The translations under genes and the position numbers were made by a program. Of a stretch of 46,727 nucleotides of DNA, positions 1 through 11,133 are shown piece by piece. Origin of the DNA: Chroococcidiopsidaceae cyanobacterium YX2bin18 (GTDB lineage: Bacteria; Cyanobacteriota; Cyanobacteriia; Cyanobacteriales; Chroococcidiopsidaceae). Location: contig JAUJND010000033.1 in NCBI GenBank assembly GCA_030446505.1, positions 1-46,727 of the forward strand, read 5' to 3'. The notes beneath the pieces are model-generated. The model worked only from the letters and a program-made list of their open reading frames with translations, made no database searches and had not been told where the DNA came from. The first letter of the stretch is position 1. Every line of letters starts with the position of its first letter.

Positions 1-605
1 GTGCTACAGTTACAGCATATATTCCCCAACTAAATTTTGTGTTTAGCCGCATTGCCCGTAGCAGTGACACACTTGATAGCAAAATAGCCACTGTCCACAA
101 AGAATACTCCCGCGCTTCTTGAGCATACAGCACATAAATTGGTGAAACGGCTACTAGCGCCATTGCCATCCATCCCACTGGTGGAGATTTAAATAACTCT
201 AGGCATAGCCAGTAGATACAGGGAAAATACAAGCAAAAACTAATTAAAGCTGCTAATCCTCTTGTTACTGTTACTGAACTGCCAAACCACTGCATACCTA
301 ATCGCGCTAATACATAATACAGTGGTGTATGTTCAGCGTTTGCAGCTAAAGCATTAAGTATCGCCCCAGTTTTTTTCCGAGAGAGACGCTGGAACTTTTT
401 GTAAGTCTTCAATTTTAAGAATGCGATCAACAGGGGCTTGTTCAACAAATTCTGTCTTTCTGTATCCAGAAGTTCTGAGTGAGGTGTGAACTTCATCAAT
501 CCAATAAACTTTTCGTTCTAGATTAATAAATCGGAAAAATACACCTAATATTAAGACAATTACAAGTAACAATTGGAGATATTTAAAAGAAAGTCTATGT
601 TTCAT
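1..605 (-). pseudogene. GT39-like (PMT/ArnT superfamily) membrane glycosyltransferase, N-terminal part, frameshifted, runs off left edge
   Basis: Starts at the ATG at 605 (MKHRLSFKYLQ), eight bases after the stop of the upstream gene. The first membrane helix (residues about 8-25) is followed by RFINLERKVYWIDEVHTSLR, the N-terminal luminal-loop pattern with acidic residues of GT39-like polyprenyl-phosphate-sugar glycosyltransferases. The frame is lost at a 7-T run (365-371). One added base joins ...SEKK to ILNALAANAEHTPLYYVLAR and further hydrophobic helices (for example LAALISFCLYFPCIYWLCLE) to position 1. Family knowledge: these enzymes move sugars from lipid carriers to acceptors at the periplasmic face. 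The substrate is unknown. The homopolymer position suggests a sequencing indel. Confidence 0.7.
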
Positions 606-613
606 CTTGTTCT

Positions 614-2352
614 CTATTCCCCTGTCTGACATCTAACCCCTTTTTTTGTAATACAGTCTGCTGGCAATACAACTAAGCCTTTAGTTGTAAAAACAGAACA
701 ATCCTCTGTAATCTTACTCAAAGCTGGTACATTTCCTTGTTGCATTTGGGTGATCGCTTGTGTTGCTACCGGCTGATACTGTTGTATCCAGCGATCGCTA
801 GCTATATACTCAGGCGTAAAAGCGGCTTGATTCAACAACCAAAATCTATCCCATACTTCTGAATTAATTGTTGTACATCTGTTAAATCCTGACTATACTG
901 AGCCTGAATTAGCTCAATTGTTCGCTGACGAAATTTACGATGATAGTAGCCTTGATGGTAAGGAATAGCATACTCGCTGCCAACCAATATTGAGCGTTTT
1001 GAAAATGTCGGCAGGTTATTCACCTCATCTACCAAGGATGCAATCACAATACCTTGAGGTTGCTGTTGAAAAAATTCATATAACTCAGGCACTCCGCCCA
1101 CAATATAACCAGTCCAGGGAAAACTTTTCAAAGTGCTTGGATACAAAATGAGTGCAGCTGCTAATAAGAGGCTAGAGGCGAGAGGTAACAGGCGAGTAAC
1201 AGAGGAAATTAATTGTGTCTTTGGAAAACAGCATCTAAGAGCAAGAAAAGTTAGTGCTACGGCAGCTTAACCATTACAATCCGTAAACTATGTTGCGTAT
1301 AGCGGCTGGGAAGATGAAGTTTGAACAGCAGCGCATGGGCAGCAAAAAACATCGCCAAAGAAGCAAGTATTAATTGAGGTAAGAGAATAATGCCACCGCT
1401 TACCTGTTTAGACAGGGGAAATTGGGATGGATACCGCAGCAGGATTGGCAACAAGAATCCAGCGTAAACCAGCGGAGGCATCAACGCCGATGGTAGCCGA
1501 ATGCCACTGCGACTCGCATTGAACCAGAACTCCCAAGGATCATTGTCGTTAAAAAAGCTGGCGCGTCCTTCAGTTGCAAATTCTGGTAGTTTTCTTGCTT
1601 CAGCCGCCGTGATTACTGGGGCAAATTCTGAGGAACCGTACATAAGGTAACAGTACTAGGATTGCAACTCCTAAACCAGCTGCACAAAATAGATAATCCC
1701 TGCGGTTTTGTGAACGCAGGTACATTCTATCCCAGCAGCATTGCAGGATTAAGAGGCAAGCACAGACTAATACCAATGAAGGATAAAATAGCCCTAAGTC
1801 ACGATCCTTTACTAAACAAGGTATTAATAAACGTTGCAACAAATAATACAAAAATGCCAAAAACAGCGGATATAGAAAAGCTTTAGGTGTTGCCGAAATT
1901 AAGCCATCCTGCATCCAAAGATTTTGATTCAGCAGCATCGCCCCAATAAATCCTGTCATTGGCACTGGCAACAATTGCACGCAAACTCCAAAACAGTAAC
2001 CTGTTGTCAACAGTCCTAGCAGCACTGGTAAAAGTTTACTAAGTAAGAGCGGATCAATCCCCATAGCTGCCGGAATTTTGTAGACAGCGGTATATCCTAA
2101 CGGTGCAATAGATTGGAAGTAATCAGCAATCAAATCCTGGGAAAACAATCCAGCATTCCTAAACCGCTGCATCCAGAATACGTGCTGTCGTGCATCATCT
2201 TGTACGACGTATTCACCGCTAAAAGCTTGCTGTAGTGCCAGGATGCCGTAAATTGCCGCAAAAGTCAGGCTAAGACTGAACCAAAATACCATCCGGGGGC
2301 TATTACTTGTGATTGGAGCAGTTAAAAATTTATGCAGGTACTTAGTTAACAT
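614..2352 (-). pseudogene. Large polytopic membrane protein, conserved cyanobacterial, frameshifted
   Basis: About 579 codons from ATG 2352 (MLTKYLHKFLTAP) to the stop at 614. The frame must be changed near 1640-1700, near 1257 (...RIVMVKLP to VALTFLALRCC) and near 840 (KYGIDF to WLLNQAAF, one T lost in a T run). Many hydrophobic helices alternate with loops such as VVQDDARQHVFWMQRF (residues about 48-63) and NLWMQDGLISATPKAF. The C-terminal third looks soluble and extracytoplasmic (QQPQGIVIASLVDEVNNLP). The architecture resembles GT-C-type membrane proteins, but I cannot name a function. It lies 8 bp upstream of the next GT39-like gene, probably in one operon involved in surface polysaccharide or glycolipid work. 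Confidence 0.6.
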
Positions 2353-2372
2353 AGCAATATAATGAACTTAGT

Positions 2373-3907
2373 TTATACTTTTAATTTTATACTTTTAATT
2401 CTATATAGCCTTATATTTTTTATTGTTTTTTCTAAAAAATAATTATTTTTTAGATACATATCTAGAGCAATTCTGTATTCATTGTTCTCAATTCCTTCCT
2501 CTGCATTTAAAAGCACGTAGGAGGGTTTTTTATTCATAATAGAAGTTAATTCTTGAACTGGATCAATACCTGTAATTTCTGAATAGTAACTAATTAAATG
2601 AGATGGGAAAACATACTTTGTAGGAAGTTTAGCCGGAACTAAGTAATAAACAATTGGCTGGTAGTTAACAATATATATGTAATCATTCGGACTAATTTGT
2701 TTTGTTATGTAGTTTGCAATTAAAACTTCTTTTTCTACCCTATATTTTTGTTTTATATATCGATTTACAACTAATTCTGTGTTTTTTTGTAGATGAGGAT
2801 ATAAAGTTATTAATACTATTAAAATTGTGAATTTATTAAAAATATATTTCGTTTACTTCTTATTATTTGCTTATTTACTGTCTTAGCTGCGATTATATAC
2901 GAGCTAATTAGACATAAAGGAGGTAATAACTGTAAATAGTAGTGTCCAATAAACCTTTTTGATACTAAAGTTCCTAGAAATGTAAAACTAAACCAGCAAA
3001 TTAAGTTGCCTAAACTTATTTTATCTTTTAAGCTAATTTCCTTTGAAAACTTGATATAAATAAAGCTTAAAAATAAACACAAATATAAAGGAAAATTAGT
3101 ATAGATTTGGATTCCTATATGACAAAGATTTCTTAAAATAAAATTCCGTAGCATTAACATATTTGCTATTAGATATTAAAGTAGCATAAAAATATTCATC
3201 AAAGTGATCTACAGCAATAAAATAAAGGACTGTAAATAAAAAAGGTAAGATAAACCCCAGAATCGAAAAGCTATAGATTTTTATTAATTTTTTTAACTTA
3301 TTACACTTGTTAGTTTTCAAATAATAAACGAGTACTTGCTATTACTAAAAAAGCAATAAAGTCCATAAATACAATATACTTAATTTGCATTGCTAGCCCT
3401 AGTAAAAACCTATTATGAAAATGTCAAACTTTTATATTTAGAATCTTTGAAAAGCAAATAGAATGCTAATACCCACAAAAGGAGCAAATAATATTTCGGC
3501 ATTTGCCGCTATACCGTTATTGCTAAGGAAAATACTAAATATAAAATTCCCTGCTAGTAAACCAGTCTTCTGATTATTTTTACTGAGAAGCTTTGCTATT
3601 TTATATAAGAAATAACTTGTAACTGCGACTGAAAGACAAGCTAATATCCGAATGGATATAATTGAATTTCCGAAAATTATAATTGCTAAAGAAAACAAGA
3701 TGAAGATTCCTGGTGGCTTATTATCCCAAACTTCTACGTAAGGAGGTATGCCAATAAGGAAGCTTTGCGCTATTAAAAGTAAAGACTTTCGTCACGGTCA
3801 ATAACAGAATCAAAGAATGACCAAAATCTAAATAAAAAAGATAAAAAGATAAAACATATAAAAACTATAAAATTTGTTTTTGAGATATTCAGACTTGTTA
3901 AAGCCAT
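2373..3907 (-). pseudogene. GT39-family glycosyltransferase (ArnT/PMT-like), frameshifted, AT-rich
   Basis: Reading from ATG 3907 (MALTSLNISKTNFIVF), the first helix is followed by the acidic motif DRDESLYFLIAQSF and then PPYVEVWDNKPPGIF. D-x-E near helix 1 plus the D-x-KPP loop is the hallmark of ArnT-like GT39 enzymes. Later fragments give about eight more helices, and a C-terminal soluble domain (NYITKQISPNDYIYIVNYQP) runs in frame to the TAA at 2373. Frames change at 3780-3790 (one T missing), near 3438 and near 3310, and again around 3100-3160. The stretch is visibly richer in A+T than its neighbours, which suggests foreign origin. Substrate unknown. Confidence 0.65.
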
Positions 3908-4192
3908 TACTTTTTTAATCCTAAGATTTATTGTTCTTGGAAAAAATGGACTGTTTTAATTATTTTTAATCAGCTTATATTCAGCAGATACTACTATAGT
4001 ATAAATACATGTGAGTATTACTACTATATAATGAACTTTTTACAATTAAAGATTTTTAACCGCATAAAAGCAGAATTTGTCTAACCTGTGGACGCATTAA
4101 ATTACCGGAGATAAAATATTATTACATCCACTGGTCAATTTTTATTAAGAGTAAGTATTAATTAACTGATGAAACGATTTCAGAACTATGGT
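3908..4192. other. AT-rich intergenic region
   Basis: No reading frame with recognisable similarity. The region continues the low-GC character of the glycosyltransferase gene to its left and separates it from the hydrolase gene. I see no clear promoter or terminator structure. Confidence 0.4.
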
Positions 4193-4990
4193 CTAAAAAT
4201 TCTCAGCCTGCATAATTTTGTAGAGGTTAATGTCTTGTTCAAGTAAACAAGCATGACCGCTATTTGGCAATACTACCAGTTGAGCATTGAGTAAGATTTT
4301 AACTAAGCGTCTGGCTTCAGTCAAAGAAGGCAATAGCCGATCAAAAGCACTGGCAATTACTAGCATCGGTTGAGCAAGCCGACGTAACTGGTTTTCGTCA
4401 ACGTCAAACTCTCTCACTAAAGATAGCCGCCAGAGGACAGTTTGTGGCGGTACAGAGCGCACAATTTTCAAGACATCTTGGCGATCGCGAGGGGTAAAAT
4501 ACGCTCCAAAGAGACTAAGAAGGGCAACAACGCCAGCGCCCCGACTTCATAGAAACATAAGGTAGGATGTAAATCAGTTGCGATACCCAATTTAGCCAAG
4601 GGCGACGATGAAAGGGAAGAAGCTGAATTGACGAGAATAATCCGGTCAAATAAATTCGGCGCGGCGGATCGCCACCTTCATCGCCAAACAACCGCCAAAA
4701 GACTCACCACACAGGTAAACTGACCGATTAGGATTTTTTTCCAGTTCTACTTCCACAAGCGCTACAACTTGCTGAGTCAACGCCTCCCAACCGTTCATAT
4801 CATCCGCTGGAATCGCCAAGCAGCGCACATCAAAGGCAATTTCTAAACCAGTAGTCTGCGATTGCAGCAGGCTGCCCAGTTCCATCCATCCCTGGCAAAA
4901 ATACAAACAGCGGATATTGTGGCTGTGGTCGTTTGGGTGGTGAGAAAACAGGGACGGCTCTGAATTGCCATTAGTTAAACTTAAATTCCA
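4193..4990 (-). pseudogene. Alpha/beta-fold hydrolase (esterase/acyltransferase-like), frameshifted
   Basis: The N-terminal strand and oxyanion region reads QYPLFVFLPGMDGTG in one frame, then SLLQSQTTGLEIAFDVRCL in the next. The nucleophile elbow is CGESFGGCLAMKVA (Ser in G-E-S-F-G). The acid is probably the Asp in ASAFDRLLPS and the histidine is in LPNSGHACLLE. So Ser, Asp and His are all present, but spread over at least four frames (breaks near 4910, 4650, 4560 and 4480). The true start is uncertain, about 4965-4996. It follows the PlsC-like gene on the same strand after about 40 bp. In plant phytyl-ester synthase/DGAT-like proteins a hydrolase and an acyltransferase domain are fused, so a joint role in lipid or pigment esterification is a reasonable inference. 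Confidence 0.65.
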
Positions 4991-5033
4991 AAACAATTTT
5001 ATTAAAATTTACAACACAGACTTTGCATTACAT

Positions 5034-5774
5034 TTAATAGCAACCTTGCCGCAAGAGATTGGCAATTTCCGTTTTACAGTAATTAGTCACTTCAGCCACA
5101 ACGGTTTTCGCCTGTTTGCCCTGGTATTGTCGCTGTTGCGGTGTAACCATTGCGACGACCAATTAAGATGGCAACGCGACTATAAATTACCAGAGGATGC
5201 CAGCCAGATTGATTAAACAAAGGTTCAGAGGGGTCAAACAAGCTCAATAGCTTTAGCGGCACTGCTGAGGTGTTGGTTTCTTCAAGGGAGGCGATCGCTA
5301 CTGGTAAGAGCGCCAAATCCTGTACTGGTAGCATTGTTCCTGCCGATGTTGCCCGCAACGCCAAATGAGCAAATCCGCGCTGAAACTCACCCATATAACT
5401 AGGCTTGGTAAATTGCACCATCGGTTGCGTTCCTTCTGAAACACTCCAACTGCTTGAGCAGACTGCAACAGTTTTATAGCCTGCTGAAAAAAGCCTTGCT
5501 GCCGATTTTCTTATGTATCTAAGGAAAGCACCCCAATTGCCCTGTAACAATTTCCGCATCACTGGTACTTGTCCCCGCCTTGGTGATGGCAAGCAAAGCG
5601 AATTGGACGCTCTATCGTTGTCATCAAGATTGGTGCATCCATAAAGCTCCGATGATTACTCACCACCAGCACTGGCCACTCTTTGAGGAATGCGATCCTC
5701 ATAGTAGCGAAATATTTGGGTTCCCAGCGCCGCTAGGACTCCGTGAGAAATCTGAAGGGGCTATTTGCACTCAT
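5034..5774 (-). pseudogene. PlsC-family lysophospholipid/glycerolipid acyltransferase, frameshifted
   Basis: From ATG 5774 (MSANSP) the frames combine to ...ISHGVLAALGTQIFRYYED, then EWPVLVVSNHRSFMDAPILM, which contains acyltransferase block I (NHxxxxD). A later frame holds EGTQPMVQFTKPSYMGEFQR, matching block III (EGTxP), and then FAHLALRATSAGTMLPVQDL, the conserved region that follows. The C-terminus QQRQYQGKQAKTVVAEVTNY reads to TAA at 5034-5036. Members transfer acyl chains to lysophosphatidate-like acceptors at the membrane. At least five indels are needed (near 5755, 5690, 5590, 5440 and 5140). Downstream is the alpha/beta hydrolase on the same strand. The exact acceptor lipid cannot be read from sequence. 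Confidence 0.65.
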
Positions 5775-5802
5775 GCCTTACCAATATCAATTATTCATCT
5801 AA

Positions 5803-5849
5803 TAGTTAAGCTTTACTTATGTTTAGTAAATAAATTCAAAGCTTAACTA
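5803..5849. repeat. Perfect 12-bp inverted repeat (stem-loop) upstream of the acyltransferase gene
   Basis: TAGTTAAGCTTT at 5803-5814 is mirrored exactly by AAAGCTTAACTA at 5838-5849, with a 23-base AT-rich loop. It lies just upstream of the minus-strand acyltransferase start, so it could be an operator or RNA hairpin. It could also be a chance or mobile-element-derived palindrome. There is no U-tract to make it a classical terminator. Confidence 0.5.
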
Positions 5850-7779
<1,930 letters not shown>

Positions 7780-8097
7780 TTAGAGGCATGTATCAATGGA
7801 AGATTATCAATTCCCGGAAATGCTTTTGTAAATGCTTATTGTATCCAACATTACAATAAAACTTAACATAAAATCATCCCTTTGCTAGAAGTTGAGTCTA
7901 CAGTAGTAGTTAGTTTTTAAAATGGATAGATAAAATACTCAGCATCAGACTGCTTTTTCTTTTTTTGTAAGGTATTTTAGTTTGTTTAAGCCTACGTATT
8001 TAGTGTAGGGCGGTCTGAATCTACCTTTCTAGGCAAGCATTAGCAAAAAAATCAATTTTTCTTTTTTCTTTTGATAAAAATAGAGGTTATAACAATC
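7780..8097. other. Intergenic region between metG and the NYN-domain gene
   Basis: About 320 bp, AT-rich, with pyrimidine tracts before the downstream start (around 8054-8070). No coding similarity seen. Presumably holds the promoter of the LabA-like gene. Confidence 0.4.
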
Positions 8098-8763
8098 ATG
8101 TTGAATAATTTCGAAAATGACTCAATTTTCACGCCGGAACAAGTGTTGGAAAATCGGGGTCGTGTCGCAATTTTTATTGATGGTTCAAATCTTTTTTATG
8201 CCGCACTGCAACTAGGAGTTGAAATTGATTACACCAAGCTGCTTTGCAAATTAACTGCCGGTTCGCGGCTATTACGAGCGTTTTTCTACACCGGAGTAGA
8301 TCGCACAAATGAGAAGCAACAGGGATTTCTGCTGTGGATGCGTCGTAATGGCTATCGGGTAATTGCCAAAGGACTTGGTACAACTACCGGATGGCTCAAA
8401 GAAGGCTAACTTAGATGTAGAAATCGCCGTTGATATGATGGCTCTAGTAGATTCTTATTATACAGCCGTGTTAGTTAGTGGCGACGGAGATCTAGCTTAT
8501 GCAGTAAATGCAGTTAGTTATCGCGGCGCTCGTGTAGAAGTGGTAAGTCTGCGAACGATGACGAGCGACAGTTTGATCAACGTTTCTGATCGCTACATTG
8601 ATCTGGAGGGAATCAAAGAAGATGTCCAGAAAATACCCGCTCTAGCTATACGTACCGTCCGTTATCAACTCTTCTAGGTTTAATGGAGCAGTCTCTAGAT
8701 GACGTGTCTAGTATCCTTCAAACCTCGAAGAATAACGCTTTTAAGGTAAAGATAGGAGAATGA
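8098..8763 (+). pseudogene. LabA-like NYN-domain protein (DUF88/PIN-like), frameshifted
   Basis: ATG 8098 is preferred over the in-frame TTG at 8071. The NYN fold signatures are visible: RVAIFIDGSNLFYAALQLG with the first catalytic-type Asp in IDGSN, FFYTGVDRTN, DVEIAVDMMALVDSYYTAVL, and VSGDGDLAYAVNAVSYRGARV with the second acidic cluster. One frame change is near 8370-8395, where RVIAK joins DLVQLPDGSKKANLDVE. A second is near 8630, where EDVQK joins SYTYRPLSTLLGLMEQ, ending at TGA 8761. LabA of Synechococcus is linked to circadian output, and related proteins are putative nucleases. Which role applies here is not visible. Confidence 0.75.
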
Positions 8764-8826
8764 TAGCTGTCTCGTTACTCTCGCTCCTTCACTATTCTGA
8801 CGTCTGCCTCAGATCCCTTTATGATG

Positions 8827-9594
8827 TCATTGTTTGTATTTATGAGTGAATGGAGGACGTTGTAAAGGTATGTCGATCGCTGCTGAAGCTTTGGTTATCC
8901 GCTGAATTTTTTGCGAATTCCCGATTACAGCTTGCACATCTGCTAAAGGAATATCAAAATCAATTAATTCAGCTGTACCGACATAATCCAGCGCTTGATC
9001 TTGGAGTAGACCGAGTTTCCATAGCCCTAAGCAAAATGTCCGTGTTGCCCGCACTGCTATTCCCAGTACCTCTCCAGTATCTGTCTGCAAACCTGAAGGC
9101 AAATCAATACTCAAAATCGTCTGAGACGATTGATTTAATTGCTCAATTGCAGTTGTAACAGGATCAGTAAGTACTCGCTCTAACCCAAACCCAAATAATC
9201 CATCAATCACTAAATCACAGCCTTGTAGCACTGCCAACGAGTCAGAATAGGGAATCCCTAAACTCTGCGCGTACTGAGAGTGCTGTGCGGTTAATTCCTT
9301 GAGCTTAGAAAAAGGACAATAAATACTTACCTCATAGCCTTGGAAATGCAACTCACGGGCAACAACCAACGCATCACCACCGTTGTGACCAGGTCCTACT
9401 AAAATGCCTACCTGTTGTGTCTGCGATCGCGGATAAAGTGCTTGAATTCGACGCGCAATCAGCCCTCCTACTTTCTCCATCAAAGCTGCAACGGGCATTC
9501 CAGCTGCAAAGAGCCGCGTTTCAATGTCGCGCATTTGCTGTTGCGTTACAACAATTTGCTCAATTTCTTTCTGCCTCTGTTGAGTATCTATCAA
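8827..9594 (-). CDS. nnrE: NAD(P)H-hydrate epimerase (YjeF_N domain), lacking the usual C-terminal dehydratase domain
   Basis: An intact 255-codon frame from ATG 9594. It shows VTQQQMRDIETRLFAAGMPV (the epimerase entry helix), the nucleotide-binding loop VGPGHNGGDALVVARELHFQ, VIDGLFGFGLERVL and SIDLPSGLQTDTGEV. This domain epimerises damaged (R)-NAD(P)HX so that it can be repaired. In most cyanobacteria it is the N-terminal half of a bifunctional protein of roughly 500 residues whose second half is the ATP/ADP-dependent NAD(P)HX dehydratase. Here the frame stops right after the inter-domain linker (RPPFTHKYKQ), and the DNA beyond has no dehydratase similarity. This looks like a truncation by deletion or rearrangement. 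The epimerase half may still work. Confidence 0.85.
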   Translation of the reverse strand: MIDTQQRQKEIEQIVVTQQQMRDIETRLFAAGMPVAALMEKVGGLIARRIQALYPRSQTQQVGILVGPGHNGGDALVVARELHFQGYEVSIYCPFSKLKELTAQHSQYAQSLGIPYSDSLAVLQGCDLVIDGLFGFGLERVLTDPVTTAIEQLNQSSQTILSIDLPSGLQTDTGEVLGIAVRATRTFCLGLWKLGLLQDQALDYVGTAELIDFDIPLADVQAVIGNSQKIQRITKASAAIDIPLQRPPFTHKYKQ

Positions 9595-9654
9595 AGCCTT
9601 ATCCCAAAGCCAACACTTCTAAAATTATCAGCCAGAGGGTTAATTCAAAACTTA

Positions 9655-10410
9655 CTACATTCTTAGATTAGTAAAAATATCATACTGCTCTTTGAAAGCT
9701 CTCTCCGTACTAGCCAAATCTAGATCGCTAGCCAAAAGATCAATACCATCAATAATTTTGGGAATTTGAGCTGCATCAATTTGGAGATTGAAAAAGCATT
9801 CCTGCCTATAATCTGGTCTTTCCTGAAAACGTTGGATAGCCAATTTTAGTGGGCGCTTGACTTCATAAGCTCTCTCAGCCTTCTCAACTGCTTTCTGAGG
9901 AATTGGAGATTGTAGCCTGAGAACTGCTAAATCAATTAAATCTCTTGCCTTAACACTATCGTCCAGATAACGGTCAGCGTTTGCAAGCAACTTCGCTGCG
10001 AAACAATCATTAAGGCTTAAACATGGAACAGGTGACCACTCTGGATATCTAGGTGAATCTAATTCAAAGCGAACTTCAGCAATAATCTCAGTTTTGATAG
10101 GCTCATTATCTACAAGAACTATCATCCGAATCCCGTACTGGTCAGTAGTGCCACGTCCGATTTGGATTCTACTTAGATCGCGGAACAATGCTTTGTAACC
10201 ACCATCAAATACAATGGTGCGAAGGTTTTTATAACCTGATGAAGTAACTGAAGAAATGAAATCAACATCCTTGCTCCAGCGATATTCTCCAAAATCAAGT
10301 GTAAGAAGGGTTCCACCACCAAAGTAAGCAGAACTCTCCTTAAAAACGTCAAAATTCAAACTGTTAAGAATCGTGATGATTTTGTTGTGGTGAGCCAACC
10401 TAAACTTCAC
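9655..10410 (-). CDS. AbiEii/AbiGii-type nucleotidyltransferase, toxin-like
   Basis: An intact 251-codon protein. Residues about 29-52 hold YFGGGTLLTLDF and SKDVDFISS, the GG...L and D-x-D pair of a minimal nucleotidyltransferase fold (metal and NTP binding). Later comes CLSLNDCFAAKLLANADRYL, with the Lys of AAKLLA, and DSVKARDLIDLAVL, both typical of the AbiEii (DUF1814) family. Characterised family members are toxins of type IV systems such as AbiE that modify RNA or nucleotides. The start ATG overlaps the stop of the 76-codon gene upstream (ATGA), so the two are translationally coupled. No AbiEi-type winged-helix antitoxin is seen. Toxicity is inference. Confidence 0.8.
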   Translation of the reverse strand: MKFRLAHHNKIITILNSLNFDVFKESSAYFGGGTLLTLDFGEYRWSKDVDFISSVTSSGYKNLRTIVFDGGYKALFRDLSRIQIGRGTTDQYGIRMIVLVDNEPIKTEIIAEVRFELDSPRYPEWSPVPCLSLNDCFAAKLLANADRYLDDSVKARDLIDLAVLRLQSPIPQKAVEKAERAYEVKRPLKLAIQRFQERPDYRQECFFNLQIDAAQIPKIIDGIDLLASDLDLASTERAFKEQYDIFTNLRM

Positions 10411-10637
10411 AGTTCAACTTGCAGCCAAGAATGATAAGCCTTTGCAAGTCCTCTCAGAAAATTCAGTTCCTCACCCTCAAGATTTCCAAAAAGCTCGTGG
10501 TATCTCCAACCTCGCTCATATCGACTCAGCATTTGTTCAGGATTAAACCGATAGACATCATCAGTCTGCCAGCAAATTGCTTCTAGGAAAGGTAGCTTTT
10601 TAGGCACACCTTCCTTAATTGGTGTAGCAGTTACCAT
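10407..10637 (-). CDS. Small partner protein of the AbiEii-like nucleotidyltransferase, candidate antitoxin
   Basis: An intact 76-codon frame starting at ATG 10637 whose stop overlaps the nucleotidyltransferase start by 4 bases (10407-10410). The protein has an acidic, aromatic-rich middle (AICWQTDDVYRFNPEQMLSR) and a helical C-terminus ending in AKAYHSWLQVEL. There is no obvious helix-turn-helix and no similarity to AbiEi that I can recognise. Tight coupling to a toxin-like enzyme makes an antitoxin or obligate partner role the simplest hypothesis. It could also be a regulatory subunit. Confidence 0.65.
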   Translation of the reverse strand: MVTATPIKEGVPKKLPFLEAICWQTDDVYRFNPEQMLSRYERGWRYHELFGNLEGEELNFLRGLAKAYHSWLQVEL

Positions 10638-11133
10638 AGCTTCCCAATTAATTATCTAAATTGTTTTCACCTCTAGACTAGCGTAATTGCCCGTTAATGG
10701 GTAGCAATAAGAAATAAATTGATACTAAGGGATTACCCTTTTGTTGCATTGTCTGTGACTAGCTCTTTAGGTTTCTATAGTGATTCGTCAAGTCGTCTAA
10801 CTCATTATTAAAATAAATCTTCTCATATAGCAATCCTAAATAAATTGTAAGGTGTGGAATGGGCATTTTGCCCCTGCGCGCTGGAAGCCTACCCTACAAA
10901 TCAAATTGCTATATATTCTCATACCATGTATAAATTCGTCTTGGATAACTAAACAGTATTCATTTATATAAATCTTTTTTAATGGGAATTTTTCATGTCG
11001 TAGACCTTTAAGGAATAGATGAAAATTTACTCAAGGTTATACTAATATGAGTGTAGAGAGCGCTTATTGCTAAAAGTTAAAACTTGTGATCGCGTGATCG
11101 TAAGTTGAAGTTAATAACAAGTGAATTAACGGT
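10638..11133. other. Intergenic region (about 500 bp) with one palindromic repeat
   Basis: No coding sequence recognised. It contains the palindromic element at 10821-10920 and otherwise AT-rich DNA. It must also hold the promoter of the minus-strand AbiEii-like pair near 10640-10700. Confidence 0.45.
10821..10920. repeat. About 100-bp palindromic dispersed-repeat-like element
   Basis: ATATAGCAAT at 10825-10834 is the exact reverse complement of ATTGCTATAT at 10905-10914. Between them is a second small hairpin, GGGCATTTTGCCC, from 10861. Outer arms continue with imperfect similarity (TTGTAAGGTGTG against the reverse strand TTTGTAGGGTAGG). Elements with TATAGCAAT termini are common dispersed repeats in cyanobacterial intergenic DNA. 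Only one copy is in this window, so the repeat status rests on form and recall. Confidence 0.5.

Noticed and set aside
1662..1886. Plus-strand reading frame of 74 codons
   Set aside because: It lies opposite the large membrane protein gene and has no composition or motif of its own.
8850..9158. Plus-strand reading frame of 102 codons opposite nnrE
   Set aside because: Shadow of the intact epimerase gene; no ribosome site and no recognisable domain.
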